A stretch of 64,000 bases of DNA. Source: Umezawaea sp042738955. Lineage in GTDB: Bacteria > Actinomycetota > Actinomycetes > Mycobacteriales > Pseudonocardiaceae. Below the pieces are notes generated by a model, which saw only the letters and a list, made by a program, of their open reading frames with translations, was not told the DNA's origin and did not search any database. Location of the stretch: NCBI RefSeq assembly GCF_042738955.1, contig NZ_JBHYHC010000002.1, forward strand, positions 183,073 to 247,072. Direction: 5' to 3'. Numbering within the stretch: position 1 is the first letter of the stretch; each line of letters starts with the position of its first letter. Made by a program: the position numbers and the translations under genes. Of this stretch, positions 17,158 through 25,645 are shown one piece after another.

Positions 17158-18363
17158 GTGCGTGTTCTGCTGACGACGTGGGGTTCTCGCGGGGACGTCG
17201 AGCCGCTGGCCGGCTTGGCGGTGGCCCTGCGCGATCTCGAGGCGGAGGTCCGGGTGTGCGCGCCGCCGGACGACGACTTCGCGGCACTGCTGGACCGGGT
17301 CGGCGTGCCGCTCGTGCCGCTGGGGCCGACGGTGCGCTCGGTCGTGGCGGGCACCCGGCCGCCGACCGCCGACGACGCGTTCCGCCTGGCCGCCGACCTG
17401 GTCGCCGCGCGGTTCACCGTGCTGGGCGAGGCCGCCGAGGACTGCGACGTCGTGGTGGCGACCGGTCTGCTGCCCGCCGGGGCGCGGGACGTGGCCGAGA
17501 AGCGGGGGATCCGCTACGTGTACGCGTGCTTCCACCTCGCGGGCCTGCCGTCCCGGCACTTCCGCCCCGGTCGGCGTCCGGGGACGCCGTCCTCGCCCGA
17601 CGAGACCGACCACCGCGTCCTGTGGGAGGAGGACGCCCAGCGGGTGAACGCCCTGTACGGCCCGGCCCTCGCGGCCCACCGTGTGGCACTCGACCTGCCC
17701 CCGGTGGACAACGTCCGCGACCACGTCTTCACCGACCACCCGTGGCTCGCGGCCGACCCGCTGCTGTGCCCGTCGAAGGGCATGACGGATCTCGACGTCG
17801 TGCAGACCGGCGCGTGGATCCTCCCCGACGACCGCCCCCTGCCGGACGACGTCGAGGCGTTCCTGGCCGCGGGCCCGCCCCCGGTGTACGTGGGCTTCGG
17901 CAGCATGGCCGCCTACGCGCCCCGTGACGTGGCCAGGTCGGCCATCGAAGCGGGCCGCGCCCACGGCCGCCGGATCGTGCTCGGCAGCGGGTGGGCGGGC
18001 CTGGAGACCATCGACGACGCCGACGACTGCCTCGTCGTGGGGGAGGTCAACCAGCAGGCGCTGTTCAGCCGGGTGGCCGCCGTCGTCCACCACGGCGGCG
18101 CGGGCACCACCACGACAGCCGCCCGAGCCGGAACGCCCCAGGTCGTGATCCCCCTGATCGCGGACCAGCCGTACTGGGCCGCGCGGGTGACCGACCTGGG
18201 CATCGGCACCACCCACGACGACCCGACCCCGACGTCCCTGTCCACCGCCTTGACCACGGCACTGGCCCCGGAGACGGCGGCACGGGCCAGGACCGTCGCG
18301 GCCTCGATCCGCTCCGACGGGGCGGCGGTGGCCGCGAAGCTGCTGCTCGACGGGCCGGCCTGA
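17158..18363 (+). CDS. GT1-family glycosyltransferase (MGT/UGT type)
   Basis: A 401-residue nucleotide-sugar-dependent transferase with a GT-B fold. The GTG start is chosen because the protein then opens with VRVLLTTWGSRGDVEPLAGL, the usual start of bacterial natural-product glycosyltransferases. The donor-binding C-terminal domain has VYVGFGSMAAY and HHGGAGTTTTAARAGTPQ, then IPLIADQPYWAARV (the conserved DQ). Acceptor and sugar cannot be told from sequence; relatives decorate macrolides, glycopeptides or host and foreign phenolics. No sugar-biosynthesis genes are near. A perfect two-way terminator separates it from the convergent gene. Confidence 0.9.
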   Translation: MRVLLTTWGSRGDVEPLAGLAVALRDLEAEVRVCAPPDDDFAALLDRVGVPLVPLGPTVRSVVAGTRPPTADDAFRLAADLVAARFTVLGEAAEDCDVVVATGLLPAGARDVAEKRGIRYVYACFHLAGLPSRHFRPGRRPGTPSSPDETDHRVLWEEDAQRVNALYGPALAAHRVALDLPPVDNVRDHVFTDHPWLAADPLLCPSKGMTDLDVVQTGAWILPDDRPLPDDVEAFLAAGPPPVYVGFGSMAAYAPRDVARSAIEAGRAHGRRIVLGSGWAGLETIDDADDCLVVGEVNQQALFSRVAAVVHHGGAGTTTTAARAGTPQVVIPLIADQPYWAARVTDLGIGTTHDDPTPTSLSTALTTALAPETAARARTVAASIRSDGAAVAAKLLLDGPA

Positions 18364-18364
18364 C

Positions 18365-18405
18365 GTCGTCGGGGGCGCGGCTTCGTGAGCCGCGCCCCCG
18401 ACGAC
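18365..18405. terminator. Two-way terminator between convergent genes
   Basis: A perfect 18-bp stem (18365-18382 with 18388-18405) and a TCGTG loop, directly after the glycosyltransferase stop and 9 bases from the stop of the convergent gene at 18414. Confidence 0.85.
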
Positions 18406-18413
18406 GGACCCGG

Positions 18414-19403
18414 TCAGGGTGCGGTGAGGGGGCTGTCCAGGCCGTCGGGGGAGGTGCGGGGGGTGAGGCGGCTGTCCGCGGGGACGGTGGCGGGGAAGCC
18501 GAGCACGGCGAGCCTGCCGTTCACGCCGTTGCCCGCGTTGCAGTCGGTGGTGCACGGGGTGGGCGGGTTGGCGACCTCGGTGGCGTCCTCACCGGTGACC
18601 ATGCCCATCCGGCCTCCGCTGGCCACGTCCCACACGCTCGTGGCGCCGCAGTGGTCGCGGGTCTCGGACAGGCCGAGCGGGTTCGTGAAGTCGGGGCCGC
18701 AGGACGCCTGCCGGACGCGCGTGGCGACCTGGGCGCTGTCGCGGAGCACCAGTTTCGGCGCCGCGTCGGAGCCGATGTTCACCCGCGGGGTCACCTGCAC
18801 GCAGAACTGCGACGGCGGGCCTGCCGTGACGCTGGTGCACTCCGAACCGAGGAACTGGCCCAACTGGGCGCGGAACGCCGGGTTGTCGTAGTAGAAGGCG
18901 TTGTCCGCCAAGGTGTGCACGATCCGCGTGCGGGTGCCGTCCGCCCGTTCCGGCTCCATCTGGAAGATCCCGCCCTGCGCGCAGTCCTTCGCGGTGATCT
19001 TCATGCTCACCCCGGAGCCCGCCCGGCCGATCTCCACGGTCTCCTTGCGCACCCGCAGGTCGATGCCGCCGGTCAACGCCAGCCCGCGGTGGTCCGGCAC
19101 CTTGCTCGCGTACACCGGGGTCGCCACGCCGCCGGTCATGTCGCCCACGTTCGGGCTGCCGGTGAAGGCGTAGTCGTAGATCCCGAGCGTGGCCGGGTCC
19201 ACGTCGAACCTGGTGTACCTGCCCTGCACGGTGAACCGGCCCGCGGGCGCGGGCACGGTGCCGCGGAACTCCGACGCCCCGCTCTTGCCCAGGACGGTGA
19301 ACCCGCCGCCGTCGCAGAACTTCGAGCTCGCCGCCGACGCCGCGGGCACGGCCACCAGGGGCAGGGCGAGCAGGAACACCGCGAGAATCCGTTGTGGGGA
19401 CAC
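18414..19403 (-). CDS. Exported protein of unknown function
   Basis: A 329-residue protein starting at GTG, with GAGGAG about 8 bases upstream. Residues 1-24 form a Sec signal peptide (LAVFLLALPLVAVPAASAAS). There is no lipobox or further membrane helix, so it should be released. Several cysteines (CDGGG, KDCAQGG, GSECTS, QFCVQV, QASCGPDF, RDHCGA, TPCTTDC) suggest disulphides. Motifs include GRFTVQGRYTRFDVDPATL and TGSPNVGDMTGGVATPVYAS, and a polar C-terminal tail. I do not recognise the family; it reads like a conserved secreted actinobacterial protein. It lies 98 bases past the VOC gene on the same strand and could be read from that operon or from its own promoter. Confidence 0.75.
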   Translation of the reverse strand: MSPQRILAVFLLALPLVAVPAASAASSKFCDGGGFTVLGKSGASEFRGTVPAPAGRFTVQGRYTRFDVDPATLGIYDYAFTGSPNVGDMTGGVATPVYASKVPDHRGLALTGGIDLRVRKETVEIGRAGSGVSMKITAKDCAQGGIFQMEPERADGTRTRIVHTLADNAFYYDNPAFRAQLGQFLGSECTSVTAGPPSQFCVQVTPRVNIGSDAAPKLVLRDSAQVATRVRQASCGPDFTNPLGLSETRDHCGATSVWDVASGGRMGMVTGEDATEVANPPTPCTTDCNAGNGVNGRLAVLGFPATVPADSRLTPRTSPDGLDSPLTAP

Positions 19404-19501
19404 GGAAGCACTCCTCAGTCCGGGACGCCGTGGTGACGTCGCGGCACCCCACTATGCCCCAGATCGTTCAACCTTCAACCAAACGAGACGACGCGAAGGG
19501 G

Positions 19502-19915
19502 TCAGCAGACGCAGAACTCGTTGCCCTCCGGATCCGCCATCACGACGTGGTGCCCCTCGGCGACCCACAACGTCCGCGCGCCCGCCTCCGTCAGCACCGC
19601 CACCCGGTCCAGCACCCGCGCCCACCGCTCCTCGTCCGTCCCCTGCCCGGACACCCGGATGTCCAGGTGCAGCCGGTTCTTCGCGGTCTTCGGCTCCGGC
19701 ACCTCCAGCAGCGACAACCGCGGCCCCACGCCCGTCGGGTCGTGCAGCCACGCCCCGCCGCCCTCGTCGTCCTCGGGCAGGTCGAACGAGGCCAGCCACT
19801 CCTCGCGCGTCGCGAAGGGCGGGGGCGGTGGCTCGTCCTCGTAGCCCAGCGCCAGTTTCCAGAACGCCGCCATCACCGCGGCGTTCGCGCAGTCGAACGT
19901 CAACCCGATCGTCAT
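19502..19915 (-). CDS. VOC-family (glyoxalase-like) protein
   Basis: A 137-residue protein of the vicinal-oxygen-chelate fold. It has the opening LTFDCANAAVMAAFWKLALGY, a middle HLDIRVSG strand, and the closing VVMADPEGNEFCVC. The usual metal positions are partly visible (H in HLDI, E in NEF). Substrates cannot be assigned; members include lyases, dioxygenases and antibiotic-resistance proteins. It starts 9 bases after modC stops, so it is probably co-transcribed with the molybdate operon. That link may be chance. Confidence 0.85.
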   Translation of the reverse strand: MTIGLTFDCANAAVMAAFWKLALGYEDEPPPPPFATREEWLASFDLPEDDEGGGAWLHDPTGVGPRLSLLEVPEPKTAKNRLHLDIRVSGQGTDEERWARVLDRVAVLTEAGARTLWVAEGHHVVMADPEGNEFCVC

Positions 19916-19924
19916 GACAGCAAC

Positions 19925-20974
19925 CTACGCCGGGTACGTGTGCACCTCGGTGGCTTTCAGCGCCGCCCACAGCCGCACGCCCGGCACCAGCCGCAGTTCG
20001 GCCACCACGGCCGTCGTCACGTCGACCAGCACCGGCGGTTCCCCGGCCAGCCGCACCCGCACGGTGTGCGCGTGCTGCTCGACCCCCACCACCACGACCT
20101 CCCACGTGTTGCGCGGGCTCCCCGTCGGCCGAGTCGGGTGCAGGCTCACCGCGGAGGGCGGGAACGCCACGTGCACGGCCCCGGACACCGGCTCGGCGAC
20201 CGTCAACGACCCGCCGTCGTCCAGCGCCACCACCGACCCGGACCCCGTGCCCCGGTACAGGTTCAGCCCCACCAGTTGCGCCACGTACTCGGTCCGCGGC
20301 TGCCGGGCGACCTCGGTGGGCGACCCCGTCTGCACCACCCGGCCCCGCTCCACGATCACCAGCCGGTCGGCCAGCACCATCGCGTCCAGCGGGTCGTGCG
20401 TCACCAGCAGCGTCCGCCCGGTGTACTCCTCCAGGTGCCGCCCCAGTTCCGTGCGCACCAGCAGCCGGTTCCCGGCGTCCAGCGCCGCCAGCGGCTCGTC
20501 CAGCAGCAGCACCGACGGCGCCGTCGCCAACGCCCGCGCCAACGCCACCCGCTGCGCCTGCCCACCGGACAACGCCCCCGGCCGCGTCCCGCCGTACTCG
20601 GCCAGCCCCACCCGCTCCAGCCACTCGAACGCGATCTTCCGCGCGGCCCGCCGGTCCATCCCCCGTGCCCGCAGCCCGAACGCCACGTTCTCCACCGCCG
20701 TCAGGTGCCCGAACAGCAGGTAGTCCTGGAACACCACGCCGACCGGCCGCTTCTCCGGCCGCAGGAACACCGACGGCGGCCGGTCCCACACCGCGTCGTC
20801 GACCAGGATCTCCCCGCCCCCCAACGGGAGCAGCCCGGCCAACGCCCGCAGCGCCGTCGTCTTCCCGGCCCCGTTGGGCCCCAGCAGCGCGACCACCTCA
20901 CCGGGGGCCACGGTCAGCCCCAGGTCCAGCTGGAACTCCGACCGCGAGACCTGGATCTCCGCCGTCAACGTCAT
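19925..20974 (-). CDS. modC: Molybdate ABC transporter ATP-binding protein ModC
   Basis: A 349-residue ATPase that powers molybdate uptake. It has Walker A GPNGAGKTT, signature LSGGQAQR, Walker B VLLLDEPLAALD and the switch His in LLVTHDP. Residues about 230-349 form the C-terminal regulatory part, with a TOBE-like segment (VEQHAHTVRVRLAGEPPVLV). The ATG overlaps the modB stop by 4 bases (ATGA), which indicates translational coupling. Sulfate or iron importers look similar, but the neighbouring modA, modB and Mo-type regulator make molybdate the best reading. Confidence 0.92.
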   Translation of the reverse strand: MTLTAEIQVSRSEFQLDLGLTVAPGEVVALLGPNGAGKTTALRALAGLLPLGGGEILVDDAVWDRPPSVFLRPEKRPVGVVFQDYLLFGHLTAVENVAFGLRARGMDRRAARKIAFEWLERVGLAEYGGTRPGALSGGQAQRVALARALATAPSVLLLDEPLAALDAGNRLLVRTELGRHLEEYTGRTLLVTHDPLDAMVLADRLVIVERGRVVQTGSPTEVARQPRTEYVAQLVGLNLYRGTGSGSVVALDDGGSLTVAEPVSGAVHVAFPPSAVSLHPTRPTGSPRNTWEVVVVGVEQHAHTVRVRLAGEPPVLVDVTTAVVAELRLVPGVRLWAALKATEVHTYPA

Positions 20975-21774
20975 GTCGCCCCGCTGATCCACCGGTCGCG
21001 CAGGCTCGCCAGCACGACCACCGACACCAGCAGCAGCACGATGCTCAGCACGATCGCCGCGTCCGGGTCCGTCTCCAGCGCCAGGTACACCGCGAGCGGC
21101 ATCGTCGTCGTCTTGCCGGGGAAGTTGCCCGCGAACGTGATCGTGGCCCCGAACTCGCCGAGCGCCCGCGCCCAGCACAGGACCGTGCCCGCCACGATGC
21201 CCGGCAGGATCGTCGGCAGCGTGACCCGCCGGAACGTCAGCCACCGCGACGCGCCGAGCGTCGCGGCCGCTTCCTCGAACCGGGGATCGGCCGCGCGCAG
21301 CGCGCCCTCGACCGAGATCACCAGGAACGGCATCGCCACGAACGCCTCGGCGATCACGACACCGGTCGTGGTGAACGGCAGCGACAGCCCGAACCACGAG
21401 TCCAGGTACGACCCGATCAGCCCGCGCCGCCCCAGCACCAGCAGCAGCGCCACGCCGCCGACCACGGGCGGCAGCACCAGCGGAACGGTCACCAGCGCCC
21501 GCAGGAGGCCGCGCCCCGGCACGTCGCCGCGGGCCAGCAGCCACGCGAGCGGCACGCCGAAGAACAGGCAGATCACCGTGGCCAGGCTGGCGCAGAGCAG
21601 CGACAGGCCGAGCGCCTGGCCGACGGCCGGGCTGGAGAGCTGGTCGAACAGGGTCGGCCACGGGGCTCGGACCAGCAGTCCCGCCAACGGGACCACGAGG
21701 AACGCGAGGCCGAGCACCGCGGGCACCACGAGGACGAGCGGTAGCCGCCCTCGGGTGCCCGCACGCTTCGTCAC
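20971..21774 (-). CDS. modB: Molybdate ABC transporter permease ModB
   Basis: A 267-residue inner-membrane permease with about six membrane helices, forming the molybdate channel with ModC. The coupling loop has the permease EAA motif, EAAATLGASRWLTFRRVTLP, followed by LPGIVAGTVLCWARALGEFGAT as in ModB/CysT-type permeases. The GTG start overlaps the modA stop by 4 bases (GTGA), and its own stop overlaps the modC start by 4. Length is usual for this family, slightly long at the N terminus. Confidence 0.93.
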   Translation of the reverse strand: MTKRAGTRGRLPLVLVVPAVLGLAFLVVPLAGLLVRAPWPTLFDQLSSPAVGQALGLSLLCASLATVICLFFGVPLAWLLARGDVPGRGLLRALVTVPLVLPPVVGGVALLLVLGRRGLIGSYLDSWFGLSLPFTTTGVVIAEAFVAMPFLVISVEGALRAADPRFEEAAATLGASRWLTFRRVTLPTILPGIVAGTVLCWARALGEFGATITFAGNFPGKTTTMPLAVYLALETDPDAAIVLSIVLLLVSVVVLASLRDRWISGAT

Positions 21775-22568
21775 GGAGCGGCGAAGCCCGCGGCGGACAG
21801 CACCGAGACGCCCTTGGCGGACAGCACGAAGTCCACGAAGGCCTTGGCGGCGGCCGCGTTCGGCGCCTTCGCCAGCGGCGCGATCGGGTAGTCGTTGACG
21901 GCCTTGTCGGACTCCGGGAACTCGATGCCCTCGACGTCACCGCCCGCGGACTTCACGTCCGTCTTGTACACCAGCGCCGCGTCCACCTCGCCGAGCTTCA
22001 CCTTGGTGAGCACGGCCTTCACGTCCTGCTCCAGCGTGTCCGGCGCGGCGGTGATGCCCGCGGTCTCGAACACCTTCTTCGCGGCCGCGCCGCACGGGAC
22101 CTGCTCGGCGCACAGCGCGATCTTCAGGTCCGCCTTGCCGAAGTCGGCCAGCCCGGTGATCTTGGCCGGGTTGCCCTTCGGGACGGCGATCTCCAGCTTG
22201 TTCTTCACGAACGTCGTCGCGGTGCCGGTGATGCCGCCCGCGTCGCTGACCGTCTTCATGTTGGCGGGCGCGGCGGAGGCGAACACGTCCGCGGGCGCGC
22301 CGGAGTTGATCTGGGTGGCCAGCGCGGAGCTGCCCGCGAAGTTGAAGGTCACCTTCACACCGGGGTTCGCGGCCTCGAAGTCCTTGCCGAGCTGGGTGAA
22401 CGACTCCGTCAGCGACGCGGCCGCGAACACGGTCAGCGCCCCGGTGACGGCGGGCGCGCTGGACGTGGGCGACGCGGACGGTGCGACGGTGGACGCGGTG
22501 TCCTGCGCCGAGCAGCCGACCAGCGACAGGGCCGCGGCCAGCACGACCACACCTGTGCGACGGAACAT
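21771..22568 (-). CDS. modA: Molybdate-binding lipoprotein ModA
   Basis: A 265-residue extracellular binding protein anchored by a lipid. The signal peptide ends in SLVGC with C19 lipidated, then a Ser/Thr/Ala-rich linker. The mature part begins LTVFAAASLTESFTQLGKDF, which is typical of ModA; the two serines in this loop contact the oxyanion. SSALATQINSGAPADVFASA and VDAALVYKTDV are further family blocks. Its ATG follows the TGA of the upstream regulator without a gap. It passes molybdate to ModB/ModC. Confidence 0.95.
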   Translation of the reverse strand: MFRRTGVVVLAAALSLVGCSAQDTASTVAPSASPTSSAPAVTGALTVFAAASLTESFTQLGKDFEAANPGVKVTFNFAGSSALATQINSGAPADVFASAAPANMKTVSDAGGITGTATTFVKNKLEIAVPKGNPAKITGLADFGKADLKIALCAEQVPCGAAAKKVFETAGITAAPDTLEQDVKAVLTKVKLGEVDAALVYKTDVKSAGGDVEGIEFPESDKAVNDYPIAPLAKAPNAAAAKAFVDFVLSAKGVSVLSAAGFAAP

Positions 22569-22967
22569 TCAGGCCTCCGGGATCTCGACGACGACGTGCG
22601 TTGACTTGATCGAGGCGACGGCGACCACCCCGACCTCCAGACCGAGCTCCTCGGCGGCTTCCCGGCTCATCAGGGACACCACCCGGAACGGTCCGGCCTG
22701 CATCTCGACCTGGGCCATCACGCCGTCCTTCACCACGCGGGTCACGATGCCCCGCATCCGGTTCCTGGCGGTCGACGCGACCGTGGCCCCCGGTTCGGGG
22801 TTGTCCGCGAGCTGCTGGGCGAACGCGGCGAGGGCGCTGCCCTCGACGGCCATCCGCCCGTTGTCGCCGCTCACGACCGGCAGGCGGCCCTGGTCGGCCC
22901 ATCGGCGCACGGTGTCGTCGCTGACCCCGAGGAGGGACGCGGCTTCACTGATCCGCAGATTCGGCAT
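22569..22967 (-). CDS. Molybdenum-responsive regulator: HTH plus TOBE (Mop) domain
   Basis: A 132-residue cytosolic regulator, first gene of the molybdate operon. Residues 1-50 are an excisionase/MerR-type helix-turn-helix (ISEAASLLGVSDDTVRRWADQG). Residues about 68-130 are a molybdate-binding TOBE/Mop domain (NRMRGIVTRVVKDGVMAQVE..., ASIKSTHVVVE). It likely senses molybdate and represses modABC. The classical ModE has a winged-helix domain and two TOBE units, so this is a short variant with one. No clear Shine-Dalgarno site lies in front of the ATG, so the transcript could be leaderless. Its stop directly abuts modA. Confidence 0.88.
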   Translation of the reverse strand: MPNLRISEAASLLGVSDDTVRRWADQGRLPVVSGDNGRMAVEGSALAAFAQQLADNPEPGATVASTARNRMRGIVTRVVKDGVMAQVEMQAGPFRVVSLMSREAAEELGLEVGVVAVASIKSTHVVVEIPEA

Positions 22968-23145
22968 ACCGCGGAGTCTATCGCCGCGACCACGGGATTC
23001 CACGCCATCCGCACCTGCGGCACCAATCGTGATCAACCTCCGCAAAAGCCGGTGATCAGCGATTGACGATGCGTATTCGCGGAGCGAAAACTGTCCACTG
23101 TTGGTGGCTTCTGCGATCGACCACTCCGGACTTACCGTGGGGGTC

Positions 23146-23622
23146 ATGGACTTACTGCCGGAGGTGCGGGTCCCCGCTCAGCGGCCGCCGCTGGGCGCGG
23201 ACGAGGTGCTGGTCAGCGGCGCCGTCCGGCAGGAGTGGGTGATCACCACACCGGACCTGCACGCCCACGCGGGCCTGCCGGTGGACGTCCACTACGTCAC
23301 CACCCGCCGCCGCGAGGTCCACCACGTGCAGGGCGTCCCGCTGCACCAGGTGCTCCAGCGGACCCGGCTCCTGCTCGACGAGCGGCGCAAGATGGACCAC
23401 CTCAACTTCGTGGTCCAGGCCCGCTCCGAGGACGGCTTCCAGGTGCTGCTGTCGTGGGCCGAGGTCGACCCCGAGTTCGGCGGCTGCCCAGCCCTGCTCG
23501 CGACCCGCTACAACGGCGAGGTCCTCACCAGGCCGACGCTCGTGGTGCCGACGGACGGCCGCTCCAGCCGCTACGTGCGGCGGCTGTGCGGCCTGCACCT
23601 GGTGCGGGTCGACCAGCGGTAG
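23146..23622 (+). CDS. Small molybdopterin-oxidoreductase-like (SUOX-fold) protein
   Basis: A 158-residue protein divergent from the molybdate regulator. The pattern EVHHVQGVPLHQVLQRT, FVVQARSEDGFQVLLSWAEVDPEF, LATRYNGE, RPTLVVPTDGRSSRYVRRL matches the molybdopterin-binding domain of sulfite-oxidase-type enzymes (PF00174-like) in shortened form. The Cys that ligates Mo in true sulfite oxidases is not visible in the expected place, so it may not bind cofactor, or may do so differently. The nearby molybdate transporter supports a link to Mo metabolism. The ATG is preceded by GGGGG; an earlier start in the same frame is possible. It ends 3 bases from the convergent next gene. Confidence 0.7.
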   Translation: MDLLPEVRVPAQRPPLGADEVLVSGAVRQEWVITTPDLHAHAGLPVDVHYVTTRRREVHHVQGVPLHQVLQRTRLLLDERRKMDHLNFVVQARSEDGFQVLLSWAEVDPEFGGCPALLATRYNGEVLTRPTLVVPTDGRSSRYVRRLCGLHLVRVDQR

Positions 23623-23625
23623 GCC

Positions 23626-24411
23626 TCAGTAGCCGGGGAAGAGCTTCCGCAGGTCGTCCAGGTCCACGCCGGTCGCCGACACCGAGGCCGGGGTGTGCGC
23701 GGGCTGGTGGCGACCGGTGACCAGGCGGACCAGGTACTCCGCGGGCGTGACCAGGTCGCCGTCCGCCGCGTCGGGCGCGTCCGGCTCCAAGGTCACCGAC
23801 TCGCCGACGACCAGGCCGAGGGTCCGGGTCGGCTCCGAGGTGCGCACGACCAGGCTCAGCCCGCCGTCGTACCGGTCGGCCCTGCCCGCGAAGGAGACGA
23901 GCATCCCCAGGCCGTCCAGCAGGATCCCGGTGGCCTCCGGCGCGATCGTGGCCGCCGGGTCGACCGCGACCCGCGCGTCCCACGAGTGCAGCGCGAACTC
24001 GCTCAGCCTCATGGCGGCGGCGGTCGTGACGTCGACCGGCCGGGGGAAGTGCGGGAACGTGATCAGCAGTTCGTCACGGGTCCGCTGGTCCAGTCCCTCG
24101 TAGCGGGCCGTCAGGTCCTCGTTCGCGGTGACGAACTCCGCCGCCTGCTCGGCCGGGGACAGCGCGTCCCAGTGCGCCCACACGGACCTGTTGAACTCGA
24201 GGTCGGGGACCTCGGTCCCGTTCACGGCGGCCTCGAGCGTGGCCAGGCCGATCCGCGCGCCGCTGCCGAGGTGGCTCAGCACCTGCGCGACGGTCCAGTC
24301 CTCCGAGCCGGACGTGCGCAGGAGGTCGTCCGGGGAGAGACCGGACACGACCTCCACCAGGTCGTCGTGACCGCGGCGCAGCGCGCCGACCGGGGTGTTC
24401 GTGGAAGCCAT
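23626..24411 (-). CDS. Maleylpyruvate-isomerase-fold (DinB-like) protein
   Basis: A 261-residue protein of the actinobacterial maleylpyruvate isomerase N-terminal/DinB-like family, whose members are mycothiol-dependent enzymes with a metal-binding four-helix bundle. Visible signs are DWTVAQVLSHLGSGARIGL (the first His) and MRLSEFALHSWDARVAVD (the second His). The C-terminal part (about 175-261) is the usual partner domain. Three in-frame ATGs occur at 24432, 24417 and 24411; AAAGGA fits only the last, with 8 bases spacing. It is the third gene of a cupin-P450-this operon. Whether it uses mycothiol on a P450 product is an inference. Confidence 0.85.
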   Translation of the reverse strand: MASTNTPVGALRRGHDDLVEVVSGLSPDDLLRTSGSEDWTVAQVLSHLGSGARIGLATLEAAVNGTEVPDLEFNRSVWAHWDALSPAEQAAEFVTANEDLTARYEGLDQRTRDELLITFPHFPRPVDVTTAAAMRLSEFALHSWDARVAVDPAATIAPEATGILLDGLGMLVSFAGRADRYDGGLSLVVRTSEPTRTLGLVVGESVTLEPDAPDAADGDLVTPAEYLVRLVTGRHQPAHTPASVSATGVDLDDLRKLFPGY

Positions 24412-24442
24412 CGCCATCGTCCTTTGGTTCATGGGGACCGGG

Positions 24443-25645
24443 TCAGCGCACGCGCACCGGCAACGTGCTCAACCCGCGCACGAAGGTGCTCTTGCGCCAC
24501 TCCAGCTCGTCCGGCTCCGCGTCCAGCTCCAGCACCTCGAACCGGGCCAGCAGCGCGCCGAGCGCGATCCGGGCCTCCAGCCGGGCCAGCGGGGCCCCGA
24601 CGCAGTAGTGGATCCCGTGGCCGAAGGCCAGGTGGCCCGCGGCGGCACGGGTGGTGTCGAGCACCTCGGGGTCGGTGAACCGCGCCCCGTCGTGGTTGGC
24701 GCCCAGCAGGGAGATCATGACGAACTGGTCGGCCGGGATCTCCACGTCGCCGACGCGCACCGGCTCGGTGGTGAACCGCGTGGTCGCGATGTGGATCGGG
24801 CTGTCGTAGCGGAGGAACTCCTCGATCGCGGCGGGCAGGCCGGACGGGTCTGCGCGCAGCGCCGCCAGCTGCTCGGGGTGCCGCAGCAGCGCCAGCACGC
24901 CGTTGCCGATGAGGTTCGCGGTCGTCTCGTGGCCCGCGAAGACCAGCAGGAACGCCATCGCCACGAGTTCCGCCTCGGACAGCCGGTCCCCGTCCACCAT
25001 GACGTGCACGAGGTCCGACAGCAGGTCCTCGCCGGGGTCGGCGCGCTTCACCGCGATCAGCTCGGCGAAGTACGCCTTGATCTCCCGGCCCGCCCGCTCC
25101 ACACCCTCGGAGTAGCCGACGACGAACGGCATCGACCAGTCGCGGATCTTCGCCCGGTCCGCGAGCGGGACGCCGAGCAGTTCCGAGATGACCTCGATCG
25201 GCAGCGGGAGGGCGAACGACTCGATCAGGTCGGCGCGGCCCCGCGCGGCCACGTCGTCGAGCAGGCCGTCGACGATCCGCTCGACCTGCGGGGCCAGGCG
25301 CGCCACGGCCTTGCCGGTGAACGCCTTCGTGACCAGCCTGCGGAGCCGGGTGTGGTCCGGCGGGTCGCTCTGGAGCATGTTGTGCGACAGGTCGCTCGAC
25401 AGCGCGGAGTTCACGTCGTCCGGGTACAGCTCCAGCGCACGGTTGTGGTCCTTGGCCAAGCGCGGGTCGGCGAGCAGCGCGCGTGCCTCGGCGTAGTCGG
25501 TGACCAGCCAGGCGTCCGGGGCCGCGGACATCGTGACCCGCCGCACGGGCCCGGTCTCGCGGATCTCGCGGTACACCTCGTGCGGGGAGAACGCGAACCG
25601 CCGGGTGACCCGCAGCGGCTGCTCCTCCGCGCGCAGGTCGGTCAT
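24443..25645 (-). CDS. Cytochrome P450
   Basis: A 400-residue soluble haem monooxygenase. Motifs in order are HTRLRRLVTKAFT (C helix), AGHETTANLI (I helix, oxygen activation), EEFLRYDSP (ExxR) and FGHGIHYCVGAPLARLE (haem-binding loop with the Cys ligand). Length is normal for bacterial class I P450s, which need separate ferredoxin and reductase; neither is in the operon. The ATG overlaps the stop of the upstream secreted cupin gene (ATGA), so translation is coupled. The substrate is unknown. Confidence 0.95.
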   Translation of the reverse strand: MTDLRAEEQPLRVTRRFAFSPHEVYREIRETGPVRRVTMSAAPDAWLVTDYAEARALLADPRLAKDHNRALELYPDDVNSALSSDLSHNMLQSDPPDHTRLRRLVTKAFTGKAVARLAPQVERIVDGLLDDVAARGRADLIESFALPLPIEVISELLGVPLADRAKIRDWSMPFVVGYSEGVERAGREIKAYFAELIAVKRADPGEDLLSDLVHVMVDGDRLSEAELVAMAFLLVFAGHETTANLIGNGVLALLRHPEQLAALRADPSGLPAAIEEFLRYDSPIHIATTRFTTEPVRVGDVEIPADQFVMISLLGANHDGARFTDPEVLDTTRAAAGHLAFGHGIHYCVGAPLARLEARIALGALLARFEVLELDAEPDELEWRKSTFVRGLSTLPVRVR

